Part shown: in pieces, positions 61,072-64,000 of the stretch
Numbering within the stretch: the first letter of the stretch is position 1
Layout of the letters: every line of letters begins with the position of its first letter
Assembly: GCF_010614725.1 (NCBI RefSeq)
Contig: NZ_JAAEHL010000002.1
Location: 434,001-498,000 of the forward strand
Direction of reading: 5' to 3'
DNA: 64,000 bases
Origin: Flavobacterium ajazii
GTDB lineage: Bacteria; Bacteroidota; Bacteroidia; Flavobacteriales; Flavobacteriaceae
Notes under the pieces: generated by a model
The model's database searches: none
The model's input: the letters and a program-made list of their open reading frames with translations, nothing else
What the model was told of the DNA's origin: nothing
Translations under genes and position numbers: made by a program

Positions 61072-62355
61072 CTAATGTGTATCGGGAGTGGTTTCATCTT
61101 CGGGATTACCTATTTTTCGCCAATAATTAGCAAGTAGAGAGCCCGAAACATTCATCCAGGGGCTGAATACCGCTGAAGCCAGACCAACTGTTGCCAGCTT
61201 GCCCATCGCCCCTGCCAATCCGGAAGCCATTCCGCCGTTTTGAAGCCCCACTTCGAAAGCAATGGTCTGACTGCTCTTTTTGTCGAGACCACTTAATCTG
61301 CTGAGCCAATAACCAAAAAAATAACCCGCTCCGTTGTGCAGTACCGAGGCAAGGAAAAGCAAAAATCCGATCTGAATTAAATTATCTCTTCCTGCAGCGG
61401 TGGTCACCAACGTAAAATAGATGATTCCGAACATCGAGAAATACGGCATAATGACATCAATTTTTGGATATACCTTATACAATAAATGATACAATGTTCC
61501 AACGATAAAAGCACCACAGCTGAAATTGATGATTTCTAAAATATGGGCTAATGATGTATCTTCTTCAATTGCGAATGAATTACCGATGAATACAATGATA
61601 GCCAGCCAAATAGTTGATATGATAGTCAAAACATAGATTCTTCTTTTTGCAACAACTCCGTAGGTCTTTAAAATATCATGAATCATGGCTGCCGCCAAAG
61701 GCACAAGGACGATTTTAATAATTTCCATCATCATATTGAAAAAATGTACCTCAACGAGAGTTCCTGCAAATATTTTCATCAAAAACGGAGTCATAATTGG
61801 TGCTGCCAAAGTGGACATTGCGGTTACGGTTACAGATAAAACCAGGTTTCCTTTAGCAATATACGTCATCACATTCGAAGCCAATCCGCTGCTGCAAGAT
61901 CCTATAAGAATGATTCCTGCCGCGATTTCGGGTTCGAAACCAAATGTTTTAGCGATTAAAAAACCCATAACCGGCATGATGGTAAAATGTCCGAGCAGGC
62001 CAATAAGAACGCCCTTGCCCGATTTTCGAATACCTGTGAAATCCTCGATACTCATCTGCGTTCCCATTCCGAACATTACCAATTGAATGATAATCAAAAT
62101 AAGCCATTTGTTGCGCATATCGAAACTGCCTACGTGCAGGAAAAAGTCAGGATAAATCAATCCGGCGCAAACTGCGGTAATAATCCAAAAGGTATATTGA
62201 TAACCGCTCAATATTTTCACATGTCCTGCTCCAATGGCAATACTCGAAAACCCAAAGATTAACCCTAATTTCCAGATGATTTCCGTTTGCTGAAACCAGC
62301 CTAAACCGGCTGCAATAAAAAATATCGGAACAGCCCAAAGAAAATATTTACGCAT
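61072..62355 (-). CDS. BASS-family (bile acid:sodium symporter-like) transporter
   Basis: The 427-residue inner-membrane protein has about ten membrane helices. The conserved BASS core is present: QLVMFGMGTQMSIEDF, GIILIGSCSSGLASNVMTYIAKGNLVLSVTVTAMSTLAAPIMTPFLMK and FEVGLQNGGMASGLA. Members import organic acids with sodium. The neighbouring kinase and racemase-like genes on the same strand suggest a sugar-acid substrate. Confidence 0.88.
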   Translation of the reverse strand: MRKYFLWAVPIFFIAAGLGWFQQTEIIWKLGLIFGFSSIAIGAGHVKILSGYQYTFWIITAVCAGLIYPDFFLHVGSFDMRNKWLILIIIQLVMFGMGTQMSIEDFTGIRKSGKGVLIGLLGHFTIMPVMGFLIAKTFGFEPEIAAGIILIGSCSSGLASNVMTYIAKGNLVLSVTVTAMSTLAAPIMTPFLMKIFAGTLVEVHFFNMMMEIIKIVLVPLAAAMIHDILKTYGVVAKRRIYVLTIISTIWLAIIVFIGNSFAIEEDTSLAHILEIINFSCGAFIVGTLYHLLYKVYPKIDVIMPYFSMFGIIYFTLVTTAAGRDNLIQIGFLLFLASVLHNGAGYFFGYWLSRLSGLDKKSSQTIAFEVGLQNGGMASGLAGAMGKLATVGLASAVFSPWMNVSGSLLANYWRKIGNPEDETTPDTH

Positions 62356-62402
62356 ACAAATGAGTATTAAAACATGTTATTTATTTAAATCTTTTATTTT
62401 AA

Positions 62403-62481
62403 ACCATATAAGTTATATAAGTCAATATAAGTTGTTGCTTTTTTACGTTTAGCTTAAATGAACTTATATAACTTATATGGT
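62403..62481. repeat. perfect 20-bp inverted repeat
   Basis: ACCATATAAGTTATATAAGT (62403-62422) is exactly inverted at 62462-62481 around a 39-base loop. It lies between the racemase-like and symporter genes and may reduce symporter transcription or stabilise the upstream mRNA. Confidence 0.75.
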
Positions 62482-62503
62482 AAAAATTAATCTGTTATTG
62501 TTT

Positions 62504-63166
62504 TTAGAAATAAAGCTCGGCCAGTTTTTTCATGGCAATGGCCGGGCTTGCCAAAATTGGAATCAGTTTTTCTTCGGCACTTAAGCCATCGACAACTCTT
62601 GCCATTGAGGCCTGCGCCAGAACAATTACATCTACTTCTTTCATTAATTCTTTAAGGGCTTTGGCAACCATTTCGTCATGCTTGGCCGCCTCTCCGCTCA
62701 TTAAAGCTTCAAAAGCACCTTCGCATAATTTAGAAGTAATAGTTGCGTTTTTGCCTGCCAACTCTGCTCTTCTTCTAACCAAATCACTCGTTGGTTCTAA
62801 AGTAGTTGGCAAAGTGGCAATCACTCCTATTTTATTGCTGATCTGCACCGCTTCATCTGCCATAGCCTGATCTACACGAATCACCGGAACTGTTGCTAAT
62901 GTCGCAGCCGTTTCAATCGCAACACCAATAGACGAACAGGTTACTAAAATTACGTCGGCTCCTGCAGCTTCGGCAGCCTGAACATGGCTTACGACTCTCG
63001 CAGCCGTATTGGGCATTAATTTTCCTTTTTTGATTACGTCTTTTATCAGACTGTCATCTACAATATTGAAGGTTTCTGCCCCATTTAAAAATTCATTGCT
63101 TAACTGCTGAAATAACGGAACCAATGTTGCCGATGTATGTACAAAACCTAAAACTTTTGCGCTCAT
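62504..63166 (-). CDS. Asp/Glu racemase-family protein
   Basis: The 220-residue protein has the two Cys-containing or equivalent active-site regions of the family. The first is VILVTCSSIGVAIE, with the catalytic Cys. The second, KLCEGAFEAL/VIVLAQASMARV, carries Ala and Ser where Cys is common, so it may not be a true racemase. Decarboxylases and isomerases of the family share this loss. Its start overlaps the kinase gene by four bases. Confidence 0.78.
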   Translation of the reverse strand: MSAKVLGFVHTSATLVPLFQQLSNEFLNGAETFNIVDDSLIKDVIKKGKLMPNTAARVVSHVQAAEAAGADVILVTCSSIGVAIETAATLATVPVIRVDQAMADEAVQISNKIGVIATLPTTLEPTSDLVRRRAELAGKNATITSKLCEGAFEALMSGEAAKHDEMVAKALKELMKEVDVIVLAQASMARVVDGLSAEEKLIPILASPAIAMKKLAELYF

Positions 63167-64000
63167 AATTTTTCTCCTTTTAATACTTTTATAAAATAAT
63201 CGGCGGTACCTACCTGTCCGCCTTTAAAATTCATTTCTATTCCATTTACCCATTCACTGTCCGAAATCGCCTTACAAAGCGGTGCTCCGGGCGCTATTGG
63301 TGCAATCATTTCTAACGCCAGAATATCCAATTCAGAAGCAGCATAACTGGATGTATCGCCACCTGCGAACAGGATTCTTTTTAACGGAATAGCTTTTAAT
63401 ACTTCATTGGTTATTTGTCCCAAAATACTTCCATATACACTGCTGCATTGTTTCTGAATCTCGTTTGCCGAAAAACCTTTGGCTGAAAAATACGCTTCGG
63501 TTTCTGCAATACGCGAATCGTTTGAACCTGTACTAGTATGCAATACCGTACTTTTTCCCTGATTGAAATTTTCAACAATTTGAGCAACAGTATTTTTTAT
63601 AATTGCTTCCTGATTCTGAATATCCACTGCTTTGCTTTCTAATGCGATTTCCAAAAACCCATTTTCGAGGGCATATTCAATTTGGCCGGATGTTACCGGA
63701 GAACAGCTTCCCGATAAAACGAGTATGGGTGAAACTTCTCCTGCTGATTCAAATGCTATTTCGTTTCCAATCACTTTTTTGTCTTTCCAGTCTAATCCCA
63801 AAGCCATTTCGATTCCGGATGAACCTACTGAAAACAACGTTCTTTCGGTTGCCAATTGGTTAAAAACACTTCCGATGGTTTTCAGATGTTCTAAATTGAA
63901 ACCGTCAAAAAACAAAATTTCTGCTTTGCTATTTTCTACCGCTTGAAGAACTTCTAAAGTCCCTTTTTCAATTGTCGTTAAATTGATAAGGCTTATAGAT
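63163..64000 (-). CDS. four-carbon acid-sugar kinase (DUF1537/OtnK type), 5' truncated
   Basis: The frame is open to the window edge; the visible 279 residues are the C-terminal part. A TTG at 63915 looks like a start but lies inside the frame, with coding sequence (SLINLTTIEKGTLEVLQAVENSKAEI) before it. The GSCSPVTSGQIEYAL loop, HTSTGSNDSR and ILFAGGDTSSYAASEL are the ATP-binding signatures of the family, which phosphorylates D-threonate, D-erythronate or similar acids. Together with the racemase-like enzyme and the BASS transporter it forms a catabolic operon. Confidence 0.87.
   Translation of the reverse strand, partial: SISLINLTTIEKGTLEVLQAVENSKAEILFFDGFNLEHLKTIGSVFNQLATERTLFSVGSSGIEMALGLDWKDKKVIGNEIAFESAGEVSPILVLSGSCSPVTSGQIEYALENGFLEIALESKAVDIQNQEAIIKNTVAQIVENFNQGKSTVLHTSTGSNDSRIAETEAYFSAKGFSANEIQKQCSSVYGSILGQITNEVLKAIPLKRILFAGGDTSSYAASELDILALEMIAPIAPGAPLCKAISDSEWVNGIEMNFKGGQVGTADYFIKVLKGEKL

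Noticed and set aside
63163..63915. Acid-sugar kinase gene starting at 63915
   Set aside because: The codon there is TTG inside a frame that stays open to the window edge with family-like sequence, so the gene is truncated by the window, not starting.
1..64000. Insertion sequences
   Set aside because: I find no transposase-like frame with a DDE or HUH motif and no terminal repeats flanking such a gene.

Overview
The window looks like a Flavobacterium chromosome (Bacteroidota). The DNA is AT-rich. Promoter-like sites follow the Bacteroidota pattern TTTG/TTG-N17-20-TAnnTTTG, Shine-Dalgarno sequences are weak or absent, and the gene content is typical of the group: GbsR regulator, TonB with ExbB/ExbD, MlaE/MlaF, DUF2147, RteC, DUF6266, and palindromic intergenic repeats. 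The species cannot be fixed from the sequence alone.

Left chromosomal part (1-28919). The order is: the tail of a SanA/YdcF-like gene; gcvP; a UbiA-like membrane protein; a DUF1842-like gene; a minus-strand block of small membrane and SRPBCC genes behind a GbsR-type regulator, with the same 26-bp palindrome in front of both units; two paralogous ~520-residue proteins of unknown function; a Na+/H+ antiporter; a KAS III-like synthase; a methyltransferase and a GT2 glycosyltransferase; an MlaE/MlaF lipid transporter; SprT-like, SDR and M28 genes; an acyl-CoA dehydrogenase; a chalcone-isomerase-like protein; a Glu/Leu/Phe/Val dehydrogenase; TonB, ExbD, ExbB; and folC. The DUF1842-like gene and the first 520-residue gene, 5 kb apart, carry the same structured 5' leader.

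Genomic island (28982-59031, about 30 kb). It sits in the 3' end of tRNA-Val(TAC). A 14-bp direct repeat of the tRNA end bounds it, and a tyrosine integrase lies next to the tRNA. Its cargo comes in blocks: (i) LytS/LytTR two-component system, DUF2147, two TolC proteins, RND adaptor and pump, two TetR regulators, a 2,4-diacetylphloroglucinol-hydrolase-like enzyme, YceI and outer-membrane phospholipase A, which looks like a detoxification and envelope-defence set; (ii) RteC, an excisionase-like HTH protein, a replication-initiator-like protein and a DnaC-like loader; (iii) a probable anti-phage cluster made of a nuclease-STAND-TPR protein, an LRAT-like protein, an unknown protein and a Schlafen/AlbA ATPase; (iv) a Cys-rich secreted protein and a metal-binding repeat protein; (v) about 1.4 kb without genes that holds a run of long, mutually unrelated inverted repeats; (vi) DUF6943, small proteins, a minus-strand DUF6266/DUF5675/holin-like set and a small HTH-like protein at the right end. 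I see no relaxase or conjugation genes.

Right chromosomal part (59032-64000). The displaced tRNA terminator is followed by three minus-strand lipoproteins and a catabolic group: a BASS-type symporter, an Asp/Glu-racemase-family enzyme, and a four-carbon acid-sugar kinase that runs off the window edge.

The strongest candidates for something undescribed are the inverted-repeat array at 54752-55631 (with a further one to 55908), the nuclease-STAND cluster with its LRAT partner, the paired leader RNA element at 4374 and 9378, and the hydrolase-plus-pump island.
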